The notes under the pieces: generated by a model | Database searches by the model: none | The model's input: the letters and a program-made list of their open reading frames with translations, nothing else | What the model was told of the DNA's origin: nothing | Program-made: the position numbers and the translations under genes | Source: Saccharothrix saharensis | Lineage (GTDB): Bacteria > Actinomycetota > Actinomycetes > Mycobacteriales > Pseudonocardiaceae | Length of the DNA stretch: 64,000 nucleotides | Direction of reading: 5' to 3' | Assembly (NCBI RefSeq): GCF_006716745.1 | Contig: NZ_VFPP01000001.1 | Location: 8,629,386-8,693,385 of the forward strand | Shown: positions 16,981 to 31,713 of the stretch, piece after piece | Layout: each line of letters begins with the position of its first letter | Position numbering within the stretch: position 1 is the stretch's first letter

Positions 16981-18437
16981 CGGCGCTGACCGGTCGGCTG
17001 GCCGCGAACCCGGCGGACCTGCTCCACGACGAGGTGCTGCGCCCGCAGTTCGAGCGGGAGGTCCGCCACCTGCTGCCGCACTACGTGGCGATCGAACGCG
17101 TCCTCGTGGCCGAGTACCGGCGGATGGGGGTGCTCACGCCCGAGCAGGCGGACGACGTGGACGCGCTGCTCGCCGGGATCGGCCCCGACACGCTGACCGC
17201 CGACCCGCGGGCGAACCTGTCCGACGTCGCCTTCGCCGTCGAGCGGCACGTCGAGACCCGGCTGCCCCGCCCCGCGCCGCACTGGCACGTGGACCGCAGC
17301 CGCAACGACCTCCAGGCGTGCGCGCAGCTGATGTTCGCCCGTGAACGCCTGGTCGACCTCGCCGAAGGGCTGCTCGGGCTCACCACCGCGGCACACGACC
17401 TGGCCGCGGCGAACCTGACCAGCCCGATGCCGGGCCACACCCACTACCAGGCGGCGCAGGTGATGACGCCCGGCTTCTACCTGGCGGCGCAGTCCGGCCA
17501 CCTGCTGCACACCGGGCGCCGGCTGCTGGCAACCTACGACGGCATCGACGTCTGCCCGCTCGGCGCGGGCGCGATGACCGGCCAGAACTTGCCGTGGGAC
17601 CGCGACCGGATGGCGCACCTGCTCGGGTTCGCCGGAGCCGGGCGCAACGCGCTCACCGACGTGGCGTCCCGGGCGTGGGCGGCCGAGATCACCGCCGAGC
17701 TGTCCCTGTTCGGCGTGGCCACGAGCCGGTTCGCCACCGACCTGATCACGTGGGCCGGCGCCGGGTTCGGCTTCGTCGACCTGCCCGACGAGCTGAGCGG
17801 GATCTCCTCGGCGATGCCGCAGAAGAAGAACTTCCCGGTGCTGGAACGCATCCGGGGCCGCACCGCGCACCTCACCTCGTGCCACGTGGACGCCGCGCTG
17901 GGGCAGCGCGGCACGCCGTACACGAACCTGGTCGAGGTGTCCAAGGAAGCCGGCGTCCAGCTGTACGACGCGCTCGACACGGCCCGGTCCGTGGTGCGGC
18001 TGCTGACCGCCGTGCTCCAGCGGTTGGAGTTCAGGGCCGACCGGATGCGCGCGGCGTGCGAGCGGGAGTACCTGGGCGGGTTCGCACTGGCCACCTCGCT
18101 GACCCTGCACGCGGGTGTGCCGTGGCGGCAGGCGCAGGTGCTGGCCGGACGGTACGTGGTGGCGGCGCTCGACGCGGGCCTGCCGCCGACCGAGCCAGAC
18201 CCGGCGCTGCTGACCCGCATCGCGGCCGAGGCCGGGTACGTGGTGGCCGAGCCGGGCGCGTTCCTGGCCGAGGCGTTCGACACCGACCGCAGCCTGCGGG
18301 CCACGCCGACCGCCGGGTCGGCGCACCCGGACGCCGTCGTGGCCGAACTCGACGCGCAGGCCGCTGAGCACGCCGCGCTGGCGGGGCAGTGGGCGGCACG
18401 GCGCGCCGGGCTCGACCGCGCGCGGGACATCGGGTAG
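16977..18437 (+). CDS. Argininosuccinate-lyase-like enzyme, diaminobutyrate pathway
   Basis: A 486-aa member of the fumarase/aspartase/argininosuccinate lyase superfamily. The signature SSAMPQKKN lies near residue 280; HVDRSRNDLQ near 102 and GHTHYQAAQ near 150 replace the usual HTGRSRNDQ and YTHLQRAQ. GTG 16977 overlaps the MbtH stop. No arginine genes are nearby. Together with the CysK-like and threonine-kinase genes, the likely role is eliminating fumarate from an aspartate adduct to leave the beta-amino group of 2,3-diaminobutyrate (or 2,3-diaminopropionate), as proposed for friulimicin and pacidamycin-type clusters (recalled, not checked). Confidence 0.8.
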   Translation: MTALTGRLAANPADLLHDEVLRPQFEREVRHLLPHYVAIERVLVAEYRRMGVLTPEQADDVDALLAGIGPDTLTADPRANLSDVAFAVERHVETRLPRPAPHWHVDRSRNDLQACAQLMFARERLVDLAEGLLGLTTAAHDLAAANLTSPMPGHTHYQAAQVMTPGFYLAAQSGHLLHTGRRLLATYDGIDVCPLGAGAMTGQNLPWDRDRMAHLLGFAGAGRNALTDVASRAWAAEITAELSLFGVATSRFATDLITWAGAGFGFVDLPDELSGISSAMPQKKNFPVLERIRGRTAHLTSCHVDAALGQRGTPYTNLVEVSKEAGVQLYDALDTARSVVRLLTAVLQRLEFRADRMRAACEREYLGGFALATSLTLHAGVPWRQAQVLAGRYVVAALDAGLPPTEPDPALLTRIAAEAGYVVAEPGAFLAEAFDTDRSLRATPTAGSAHPDAVVAELDAQAAEHAALAGQWAARRAGLDRARDIG

Positions 18438-18463
18438 CGGCGGAACCGGGGGAGCAGCCGAGA

Positions 18464-20740
18464 ATGATCTTCGATGACATCACCGACGCGATCGGCCACA
18501 CGCCGCTGGTGCGCCTGCGCGTGCCCGCGGCCGAGGGGGTCGAGGTCTACGCGAAGCTGGAACTCCAGAACCTGTTCGGCATGAAGGACCGCGTGGCCGC
18601 GAACATCGTGCTGGAGGCCAAGCGGGTCGGCGCGCTCGTCGACGGCGCGCACATCGTGGAGAGCTCGTCGGGAACGATGGCGCTCGGCGTGGCGCTGGTC
18701 GGCACCGCCCTCGGCCACCCGGTGCACATCGTCACCGACCCGCGCATCGACCGGATGACGCTCGCGAAGCTGCGCGCCCTCGGCTGCCGGGTGCACGTCG
18801 TGGAGGCGATGACCTCGCACGGCTGGCAGAGCGCGCGCCTGGAGCGCTTGGAGCGGTTGATGGCCGACCTGCCCGGCGCGTTCTGGCCGCAGCAGTACAG
18901 CAACCCCGACAACCCCGGCGCCTACCGCAAGCTGGCCCGCGAGGTGCTGGACGACCTCGGCTCGGTCGACGTGCTGGTCGGGTCGGTCGGCAGCGGCGGC
19001 TCGCTGTGCGGCACGTCGCGCGCCCTGCGGGAGAGCCTGCCGGAACTGCACGTGGTGGGCGTGGACTGCGTCGGCAGCGCCCTGTTCGACCAGCCCGACG
19101 AGCCGCGCCGGTTGCAGAGCGGCCTGGGCAACAGCCTGCTGCCCAAGAACCTCGACCGCACGCTGGTCGACGAGGTCCACTGGCTGAACGACCACGAGGC
19201 GTTCGCGGCGACCCGGGCGCTGGCGGCCGAGCAGCAGATCTTCGCGGGCAACACGTCCGGCTCGGTCTACCGGGTGCTCACCGACGTGGCGTCGCGCGCC
19301 GAGCCGGGCACCCGCATCGTGGGCATCTTCCCCGACCGCGGCGACCGCTACGCCGACACCGTCTACAGCGACGAGTACTGGGCCGCGTCCGGGCTGACCG
19401 ACCTGGCCGCGGCCGACGCGCCCGAGCAGGTCGACTACGGCACCGAGGTCGACCGGTGGTCCCGGTCGGTGAACAAGAGCGGCCAGGACCTCGACCGGTA
19501 CCTGGTGTTCGTGGAAGCCAACACCACCGGCACGGGGATGCTCGCGCTGGACCTCACCGCGGGCCTGGGCCTGCGGCCGGTGTTGCTGACCGGCAAGCCG
19601 GAGCGGTACGCGGGCCTGGCCGCCACCGGGGCCGAGGTGCTGGTGTGCGACACGAACTCGCCGAGTGCGCTGCGCACCGCCGTGCAGGACCGGTTCCGGC
19701 GTGAGGAGTTGGCCGGGGTGGTGAGCACCAGTGACTTCTACGCGCCCGCCGTGGCCGACCTGGCTGCCTGGCTGGGCCTGCCGCGCAACCCGGTGGAGGC
19801 GGTGCGCACGTGCCGCGACAAGTCCTTGCTGCGCCGCCGCCTGGCCCAAGCGGGTGTGCCACAGCCCCGGTTCGCGGTGCTGGACGAGCCGGTGACGGCG
19901 GACGCCGTGGCCGCGGCGGTCGCCGAGGTCGGGTTGCCGTGCGTGGTGAAGCCCGTGGACGACTCCGGCTCCAACCTCGTGGTGCTGTGCCACGACGCCG
20001 CGACGGTCGCCGCGCAGGCCGAACGCGTCCTCGCGGTGCGGGAGAACGTCCGCGGCATGCCGACGGCCCGCCGCGTGCTGGTGGAGCAGTACGCGCGCGG
20101 CCCGGAGTTCAGCGTGGAGCTGTTCGGCTGGGCGGGCGAGTCCCACCTGGTCGGCGTCACCCGCAAGTCCGTCACCGGCGGGCCGCACTTCGTGGAGCAC
20201 CGGCACCTCTTCCCCGCGCCGCTCGACCGCGCGGACGCCGACGCGCTCACCGACGCCGCCCGGCGTGCCGTCGAAGCGGCCGGGATGACGCTGGGGGCCA
20301 CGCACACCGAGGTCGTGCTGACCGAGCGCGGCCCGGCCGTGGTCGAGGTGAACCCGAGGCTCGCCGGCGGCATGATCCCCGAGCTGATCCGCCTGGCCAC
20401 CGGGGTGCAGCTGCTGGAGCAGCAGTTGCGCGTGGGCGCCGGCCTGCCACCGGAGCTGGCCGCGGGGGACACCGGGTACGCGGGCATCGCGTTCCTGCTC
20501 GCGCCGGAGCACGGCGTGCTGCGCGCGGTCGACGGGGTGGCCGCCGCCCGGTCCGTGCCCGGGGTGGTCGAGGTGACCGTCACCGCCCGGGCCGGCGCGA
20601 CCGTGCGCCCGCCCGTCAACGCCTACGACCGCCTGGGCCACGTGATCGCCCGCGCCGAGGGCCCGGAGGAGGTCGACGCCGCGCTCACCGCCGCGCTCGG
20701 CCGGATCGACACCCGCATCGAGTCGGAGGGCGACCAGTGA
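18464..20740 (+). CDS. Cysteine-synthase-like PLP enzyme fused to ATP-grasp domain
   Basis: A 758-aa fusion. Residues 1-310 are a type II PLP beta-replacement enzyme: ITDAIGHTPLVRLR, the PLP Lys in NLFGMKDRVA, SSSGTMALGVA in place of TSGNTG, and GSVGSGGSLCGT. Residues about 340-740 are an ATP-grasp ligase: CVVKPVDDSGSN, VLVEQYARGPEFSVELFG and VVEVNPRLAGGMIPELI. The first half probably replaces the phosphate of phosphothreonine (or phosphoserine) with an amine donor such as aspartate; the ligase half may condense the product with another amino acid. ATG 18464 has GGGGGAG upstream; the 3' end overlaps the aldolase start (GTGA). Confidence 0.82.
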   Translation: MIFDDITDAIGHTPLVRLRVPAAEGVEVYAKLELQNLFGMKDRVAANIVLEAKRVGALVDGAHIVESSSGTMALGVALVGTALGHPVHIVTDPRIDRMTLAKLRALGCRVHVVEAMTSHGWQSARLERLERLMADLPGAFWPQQYSNPDNPGAYRKLAREVLDDLGSVDVLVGSVGSGGSLCGTSRALRESLPELHVVGVDCVGSALFDQPDEPRRLQSGLGNSLLPKNLDRTLVDEVHWLNDHEAFAATRALAAEQQIFAGNTSGSVYRVLTDVASRAEPGTRIVGIFPDRGDRYADTVYSDEYWAASGLTDLAAADAPEQVDYGTEVDRWSRSVNKSGQDLDRYLVFVEANTTGTGMLALDLTAGLGLRPVLLTGKPERYAGLAATGAEVLVCDTNSPSALRTAVQDRFRREELAGVVSTSDFYAPAVADLAAWLGLPRNPVEAVRTCRDKSLLRRRLAQAGVPQPRFAVLDEPVTADAVAAAVAEVGLPCVVKPVDDSGSNLVVLCHDAATVAAQAERVLAVRENVRGMPTARRVLVEQYARGPEFSVELFGWAGESHLVGVTRKSVTGGPHFVEHRHLFPAPLDRADADALTDAARRAVEAAGMTLGATHTEVVLTERGPAVVEVNPRLAGGMIPELIRLATGVQLLEQQLRVGAGLPPELAAGDTGYAGIAFLLAPEHGVLRAVDGVAAARSVPGVVEVTVTARAGATVRPPVNAYDRLGHVIARAEGPEEVDAALTAALGRIDTRIESEGDQ

Positions 20741-21773
20741 TCGAGCTGCGCAGCGACACCTTCACCCTGCCCACCCCGGACATGCTCAAGGCGATGGCCG
20801 CCGCGCCGCTGGGCGACGACGTGTACGGCGAGGATCCGACCGTGCGCGAGCTGGAGGAGCTGGCCGCCACCACGCTCGGCAAGCAGGCCGCGTGCCTGAC
20901 GCCCAGCGGCACCATGGCCAACCTCACCGCGATCATGGCGCACGCCCCGCGCGGCGCGAAGGTGCTCGTGGGCGATGAGTCCGACATCCACATCTACGAG
21001 GCCGGCGGCGCGTCCGTGCTGGGCGGGGTGGTCTACGAGCCGATCCGCACCGCACCCGACGGCACGCTGGCCCTGGACGACCTGGCCCGCGGCTTCCCCG
21101 ACGACCCGGACGACCCGCAGTTCGCGCTACCCGCGCTGATCTGCCTGGAGAACACGCACAACCGGGCGGGCGGCAAGGTGCTGCCGCTGGACTACCTGGC
21201 CGAGGTGCGGCGGTTCGCCGACGAGCGCGGGGTCGCCGTGCACCTGGATGGCGCGCGGGTGTTCAACGCCGCCGTGGCGTCGGGCGTGCCGGTCGCGCGC
21301 ATCGCCGAGCACGCCGACTCGGTGCAGTTCTGCCTCTCCAAGGGCCTGGGCGCGCCCATCGGCTCGATCGTCGCGGGCTCGGCGGAGCTCATCACCGCGG
21401 TGCGGCGGCTGCGCAAGCTGCTGGGCGGGGGGATGCGCCAGGCCGGGGTGATCGCGGCGGCGGGCATCCTCGCCATCACCACCGCCCACCGGCTCGCCGA
21501 GGACCACGCCAACGCCCGCCGGCTCGCCGAGGGGCTGGCCGACGTGGACGGCGTCCAGGTCGACCCCGCGCAGGTGCAGACCAACATCGTGATGTTCCGC
21601 GTCGACGGGTTCAGCTGGCGGTCGTTCGTGGCGGCCGCCGCGGCCGAGGGCCTGGCCGTGGGCGAGCTGGGCCACGGGCGCATCCGCGCCGTCACGCACT
21701 CCGGCGTGACGGAGGCCGACGTCGACCGGGCGGTGACGGTGGTCCGCGACGTGGTGAAGCGAGGGCCGAGGGG

Positions 21774-21777
<4 letters not shown>
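20737..21777 (+). CDS. Low-specificity L-threonine aldolase family enzyme
   Basis: A 346-aa PLP fold type I enzyme. Seen: IELRSDTFTLPTPDML at the start, LGDDVYGEDPTVREL, HLDGARVFNAAVASG and SVQFCLSKGLGAPIGS with the PLP Lys. It interconverts glycine plus an aldehyde with beta-hydroxy-amino acids. In this operon it may make a beta-hydroxy building block, recycle L-allo-threonine, or supply glycine; glycine is the co-substrate of cupin/MetRS hydrazine synthetases, and such a pair is encoded at 59127-61126 (speculative link). GTG 20737 and the NRPS ATG 21774 both overlap neighbouring genes. Confidence 0.88.
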
Positions 21778-27124
<5,347 letters not shown>

Positions 27125-27128
<4 letters not shown>

Positions 27129-28024
27129 CCCGAATCGGCCACGGCCGCGCCTTCGGCACGTTCGGCGAACTGCTCCAGGGGGCGCTGCCCGAGGAGGAGC
27201 GCGACTTCCTGGTCACGCTGCCGATCACCGAGTACTCGTCGGCGCGGTTCGAGCTGACCGGCGAGCACGACCCGGTGGTCGTGACACCGCCGAACAAGGA
27301 CAAGTCACGCCTGCTGGTCGAGCGGATGCTCGCCCTCGGCGGCCACCGCGGCGGTGGCGTGCTCGAACTGGCGGGCAGGCTCCCCGAGGGCAAGGGCCTC
27401 GCCAGCTCCTCGGCCGACCTGGTGGCCACCGCCCGGGCCGTGGCCGCCGCGCTGGAGCAGCCGCTCGACGCCGTGGCGATCGAGGGGTTCCTGCGGCACA
27501 TCGAGCCCACGGACGGCGTCATGCACGACGGCATCGTGGCGTTCTACCACCGCGAGGTGCGGCTGCGGGAACGCCTGGGCTGCCTGCCGGTGCTGACCAT
27601 CGTCGGCGTCGACGAGGGCGGCCAGGTGGACACCGTGCGGCACAACCGGGTGCCCAAGCCCTACACCGCGCGGGACCGCCAGGAGTACGCCGAGCTGCTG
27701 GACGCGCTGACGGCGGCGGTGCGCGGGCACGACCTCGCCGCGGTCGGCGCCGTCTCCACCCGCAGCGCCGAGCTGAGCACCAAGGTCCGACCGCGCCCGC
27801 TGCTGGCAGCGCTGCGGCGCATCGGCGCGGAGGTGGACGCGCTCGGCCTGGTGATCGCGCACAGCGGGACGGTGATCGGGGTGCTCATCGCCGACAACGA
27901 CCCGTCCCGCGAGGACAAGGTGCGTTCCGTGGTCGAGCAGTGCCGCGGCCTGTCCGGGACGGTGTCGGTGCACACGTCGCTGTGCGTCGAGTCGACCTGC
28001 GCGCCGCAGAGGGTGGGTGCCTGA
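27125..28024 (+). CDS. PduX-like L-threonine kinase (GHMP family)
   Basis: A 299-aa GHMP kinase. It opens with GHGRAFGTFGELLQGALPE, close to the PduX-type motif, and has the ATP loop LPEGKGLASSSADLVATARA near residue 90 and a C-terminal AHSGTVIGVLI. PduX makes L-threonine O-3-phosphate for cobalamin biosynthesis, but no cobalamin genes are here. Within this operon it would activate threonine for beta-replacement by the CysK-like enzyme, leading to 2,3-diaminobutyrate. GTG 27125 overlaps the NRPS stop (GTGA). Confidence 0.82.
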
Positions 28025-28707
28025 TGGAGGTCACCATCCCGGCCCGCTTCAACGGGCCGCCCGACTCCGGCCAGGGCGGGTACGCGTGCGGGCTGCTGGC
28101 CGGTCTCGTCCCGCCCGCCGCCGGGCACGCCGTGGTCACCCTGATCGCGCCGCCGCCACTGGACACGCCGATGCGGCTGGAGGCGGGCGCGCGCCGGTCG
28201 CACCTGTGGCTGGGCGACCGGCTGATCGCCACCGTGGGCGCGGCGCGGAAACCCGTCCCGGTGGTGGATCCCGTGTCGCCGGACGAGGCGCGGCGCGCGT
28301 CCGAGGGCTACCTGGGCCACCGCGACCACCCGTTCCCGACCTGCTTCGTGTGCGGCCACGACCGGGAGGACGGGCTGCGGCTCGCACCGGGCCCGGTGGC
28401 CGGGCGCGACGGCGTGGTGGCGTGCGGGTGGGTGCCCGAGGACGTGTCGACCGAGGTGCTGTGGGGCGTGCTGGACTGCCCCGGCGGCTGGACCGCCGAC
28501 CCGCGCGCGGACCCGATGGTGCTGACCCGGATGACCGCGGAGGTGGTCCGGCCGCCGCGGCCCGGCGCGCCGCACGTCGTCGTCGCGCGCCGAGAGGAGC
28601 GGTGGGGGCGGACCGCGGTGAACCTGACGAGCGTCTACGGCGCCGACGGCGACCTGGTCGCCACCTCGACCACCCAGTGGACGGCGCTCGAGGCCGGAGG
28701 GGTCTGA
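28024..28707 (+). CDS. Hotdog-fold thioesterase-like protein
   Basis: A 227-aa protein with the pattern of double-hotdog acyl-thioesterase-like proteins: ARFNGPPDSGQGGYACGLL near the N-terminus and PTCFVCGHDREDGLRLAPG (CxxC) near residue 110. Substrate unknown. It may hydrolyse misprimed or intermediate aminoacyl thioesters, or bind a coenzyme A ester. The ATG shares a base with the kinase stop (TGATG), so the two are translationally coupled. Confidence 0.6.
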   Translation: MEVTIPARFNGPPDSGQGGYACGLLAGLVPPAAGHAVVTLIAPPPLDTPMRLEAGARRSHLWLGDRLIATVGAARKPVPVVDPVSPDEARRASEGYLGHRDHPFPTCFVCGHDREDGLRLAPGPVAGRDGVVACGWVPEDVSTEVLWGVLDCPGGWTADPRADPMVLTRMTAEVVRPPRPGAPHVVVARREERWGRTAVNLTSVYGADGDLVATSTTQWTALEAGGV

Positions 28708-28708
28708 C

Positions 28709-30430
28709 ATGGGGACGAGACCGAAAGGGTGTGACATGCGGACGATCCCGGCGTTGTTCGCGCGCCAAGTCGCCGCCGTGCCGCGGCGGACCGCCGTGAC
28801 CGGGTCAGGGCAGCGGCTGTCCTACGCGGAGCTGGACGAGGCGTCCGCCCGCCTGGCCCACGCGCTGGGCGCGCGCGGTGTGCGGCGCGGGCACGTGGTG
28901 GCCGTCCACCTGGCGCGGTCGCCGCTGCTCGCCGTGGCGTTGCTGGGCATCCTCCGCGCCGGGGCGTGCTACCTGGCGCTGGACCCGAACGACCCGCCCG
29001 AGCGGCGGGCCGCCGTGCTCGCCGACGCGGGGGCGACCGTGGTGCTGACCGAGGACGACGTCCTGGTCGACGGACCGCGCGGTCAGGACGTCGAGGTCGA
29101 CGCGGACGATCTGGCCTACATCGCCTACACCTCCGGGTCCACCGGCACGCCGAAGGGCGTGTGCGTGCCCCACCGCGCGGTGGCCCGGCTCGTGGACGGG
29201 CCGGACTTCGTCACGTTCACCGCGGACGACGTCGTCCTCCAGTACGCCCCGATCGCCTTCGACGCCTCCACGCTGGAGGTGTGGGGCGCCCTGCTCAACG
29301 GCGCCCGCCTGGCCGTGGCGCCGCCCGGCGACCTGTCGCCCGCGGAGGTCGCGGACGTCGTGCGCGCCGAGGGCGTCACCGTGGCGTGGCTGACCGCCGG
29401 CCTGTTCCACCAGGTCGTCGACACCGCCCCGGCCGATCTCAAGGGCGTGCGGCAGCTCATCGCCGGTGGTGACGTGCTGTCACCGTCCCACGTGGACAAA
29501 GCGGTGGCGCTGCTGCCGGACACCGTCCTGGTCAACGGCTACGGCCCCACCGAGAACACCACCTTCACCTGCTGCCACCCCGTCCGCGGGCGGCTCACCA
29601 CGGCGACCGTGCCGATCGGCAAGCCGATCCGCGGCGGTGCGGTGCACCTGCTCGACGCCGACCTGCGGCCGGTGCCGGACGGCGAGGTCGGCGAGCTGTA
29701 CGCGGCGGGCGACGGCCTGGCGCGCGGTTACCTGGACCGACCCGCGCTGACCGCCGAGCGGTTCCTGCCCGACCCGGGGACACCCGGCGGGCGCATGTAC
29801 CGAACCGGGGACCTCGCCCGACGGCTGCCCGACGGCGCGTACGAGTTCGTCGGCCGCGCCGACGCCCAGGTCAAGCTGCGCGGGTTCCGGGTGGAGCCCG
29901 GCGAGGTGGAGGCCGCGCTGGCCGCGCACCCGGACGTGGCGGACGCCGCGGTGGTGGCGCAGCCCGACCGGTCGGGCGGCAAGCGGCTGGCCGCCTTCTA
30001 CACCACCGAGGGCCTGGTCTCCGCCGCCGAGCTGCGGCGCACCCTCGCCGCCGCGCTGCCCCGGTACATGGTGCCCGCCACGTTCAGCCGGCTGCCCGCG
30101 CTTCCGCTGACCCCCAACGGCAAGGTGGACCGCGCGGCGCTGGCCGCCACGCCGGTGCGCGCGCGGCCCGACCTCGACACCGACTACCGCCCGCCCGACG
30201 GCGAGCTGGAGCAGTGGCTGGCCCGGCTGTGGGCCGACGTGCTGGAGGTCGACGAGGTCGGCGTGGACGACGACTTCTTCGAGCTGGGCGGCCACTCGCT
30301 GCTCGCGACGATGATCACCACGGAGATCGCCAACGAGCGCGGCACGTTCGTCCGCGCCCGCACGTTCTACGAGAACCCCACGATCGCCGAACTGGCCGAG
30401 CACCTGGACGCGGCGGGGGGACGTCGATGA
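28709..30430 (+). CDS. NRPS A-T didomain, valine-like code, partner of P450
   Basis: A 573-aa adenylation-thiolation protein. A domain (about 10-490): AYTSGSTGTPKGVCV, IAFDASTLEVWG, NGYGPTENTTF, YRTGDLARR, LPLTPNGKVD. T domain: FFELGGHSLLATMI. The aligned code DALWIGGTFK differs by one residue from the classical valine code DAFWIGGTFK. ATG 28709 has GGAGGGG upstream; ATG 28736 is an alternative. An A-T didomain directly followed by a P450 is the layout of beta-hydroxylation units such as NovH/NovI and NikP1/NikQ, so a beta-hydroxylated valine-like residue is a plausible product. Confidence 0.9.
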   Translation: MGTRPKGCDMRTIPALFARQVAAVPRRTAVTGSGQRLSYAELDEASARLAHALGARGVRRGHVVAVHLARSPLLAVALLGILRAGACYLALDPNDPPERRAAVLADAGATVVLTEDDVLVDGPRGQDVEVDADDLAYIAYTSGSTGTPKGVCVPHRAVARLVDGPDFVTFTADDVVLQYAPIAFDASTLEVWGALLNGARLAVAPPGDLSPAEVADVVRAEGVTVAWLTAGLFHQVVDTAPADLKGVRQLIAGGDVLSPSHVDKAVALLPDTVLVNGYGPTENTTFTCCHPVRGRLTTATVPIGKPIRGGAVHLLDADLRPVPDGEVGELYAAGDGLARGYLDRPALTAERFLPDPGTPGGRMYRTGDLARRLPDGAYEFVGRADAQVKLRGFRVEPGEVEAALAAHPDVADAAVVAQPDRSGGKRLAAFYTTEGLVSAAELRRTLAAALPRYMVPATFSRLPALPLTPNGKVDRAALAATPVRARPDLDTDYRPPDGELEQWLARLWADVLEVDEVGVDDDFFELGGHSLLATMITTEIANERGTFVRARTFYENPTIAELAEHLDAAGGRR

Positions 30431-31713
30431 GGCTGAGCACACCGACCGGCGACGAGGCGGTCGACCTCGACGCGGTGGACCTGTTCGACGCCGCCACCTA
30501 CTCCGACGGCGACCCGCACGTGGTGTGGCACGCCATGCGCGAGCGCGCTCCCGTGCACCGCCAGGTGCTGCCCGACGGGCGCGGGTTCGTGTCCGTGACG
30601 CGGCACGCCGACGTCAGCGCCGTGCTGCGCGACCACACCAGGTTCACCTCCAAGCGCGGCACGCTGCTGTCCATCCTCGGCGGCGTCGACCCGGCGGCGA
30701 ACAAGATGATGGCCGCCAGCGACCCGCCCGTGCACACCGACATGCGCGAGCCGATGGCCAAGGCGCTGTCGTTCGCCGCGCTGCGCTCCCGCCACCCGTC
30801 GGTGCTCGGGGTGGTGCGGCGGATGATCGCACCGCTGGCGGGTGACGAGCCGTGGGACGTGGCGCAGGCGGGTGCGGGGTTCCCGATGGAGTTCACCGGC
30901 GCGCTGATGGGCCTGCCCGAGGAGGACTGGCCGGAGCTGGCCCGGCTCACCACGATGGCCGTCGCGCCGGAGGACCCGTCGTTCGGCGCCGAGGCCGGGC
31001 ACGGTTCGCTGTCCGCCGCCCACCACGAGCTGTTCGAGTACTTCGGCGAGCAGGTCCAGGGCCGCGGCGAGCGCGACGACCTGATCGGGTTCCTCAAGGC
31101 GATGGACCTCGGCGGTCGTGGGATGCGCGCCGACGAGCTGGTCTACAACTGCTACAGCCTGCTGCTGGGAGCCAACGTCACCACACCGCACGCCGTGGCC
31201 GCGACCGTGCTGGCGTTCACCGAGCACCCCGACGAGTACGCGCGGCTGACCGGCGACCGCGACCGGACGAACCTCGCGGTGGAGGAAGGGCTGCGCTGGT
31301 CGTCGCCCGCGAACCACTTCATGCGCCACGCCGTGGGCGACACCGAGCTGAGCGGGCAGCCGATCCGGGCGGGCGAGGCGGTCGTGGCCTGGCTGGGTTC
31401 GGCCAACCGCGACGAGCGGGTCTTCGCCGACCCCTACCGGTTCGACGTCGCCCGCACGCCCAACCGCCACGTGGCGTTCGGGTTCGGCCCGCACTACTGC
31501 ATCGGGGCGCCGCTGGCGCGGATCGCCTTGCGCCTGCTGTTCGGCGAGCTGGTGCGGCTGGTGGAGCGGTTCGAGCTCGCCGGTCCGGTGGCGCACTTGA
31601 GGTCCAACTTCGTGGCGGGCATCCGGAGCATGCCGGTGCGCGCCGTCCTGCGGCCCGGCGCCGCGGCCGAGCTGGAGGGAGGTTCCGATGTCGTCCCCGC
31701 CCCGTCGAGGTAG
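30427..31713 (+). CDS. Cytochrome P450, candidate aminoacyl-T hydroxylase
   Basis: A 428-aa soluble P450. The haem-ligand motif FGFGPHYCIGAPLAR (Cys near residue 358) and the ExxR in VEEGLRWSSP are intact. The I-helix motif reads LLLGANVTTPHAVAA: the acidic residue normally before Thr-Thr (GxxE/DTT) is Val, which may alter proton delivery or signal an atypical reaction. It probably oxidises the residue carried by the T domain of the preceding A-T protein; the ATG overlaps that gene (ATGA). Electron partners are not encoded nearby. Confidence 0.88.
   Translation: MRLSTPTGDEAVDLDAVDLFDAATYSDGDPHVVWHAMRERAPVHRQVLPDGRGFVSVTRHADVSAVLRDHTRFTSKRGTLLSILGGVDPAANKMMAASDPPVHTDMREPMAKALSFAALRSRHPSVLGVVRRMIAPLAGDEPWDVAQAGAGFPMEFTGALMGLPEEDWPELARLTTMAVAPEDPSFGAEAGHGSLSAAHHELFEYFGEQVQGRGERDDLIGFLKAMDLGGRGMRADELVYNCYSLLLGANVTTPHAVAATVLAFTEHPDEYARLTGDRDRTNLAVEEGLRWSSPANHFMRHAVGDTELSGQPIRAGEAVVAWLGSANRDERVFADPYRFDVARTPNRHVAFGFGPHYCIGAPLARIALRLLFGELVRLVERFELAGPVAHLRSNFVAGIRSMPVRAVLRPGAAAELEGGSDVVPAPSR

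Noticed and set aside
16977..18437. Argininosuccinate lyase of arginine biosynthesis
   Set aside because: No argG or other arginine genes nearby, altered substrate motifs, and co-operonic with CysK-like and threonine-kinase genes.
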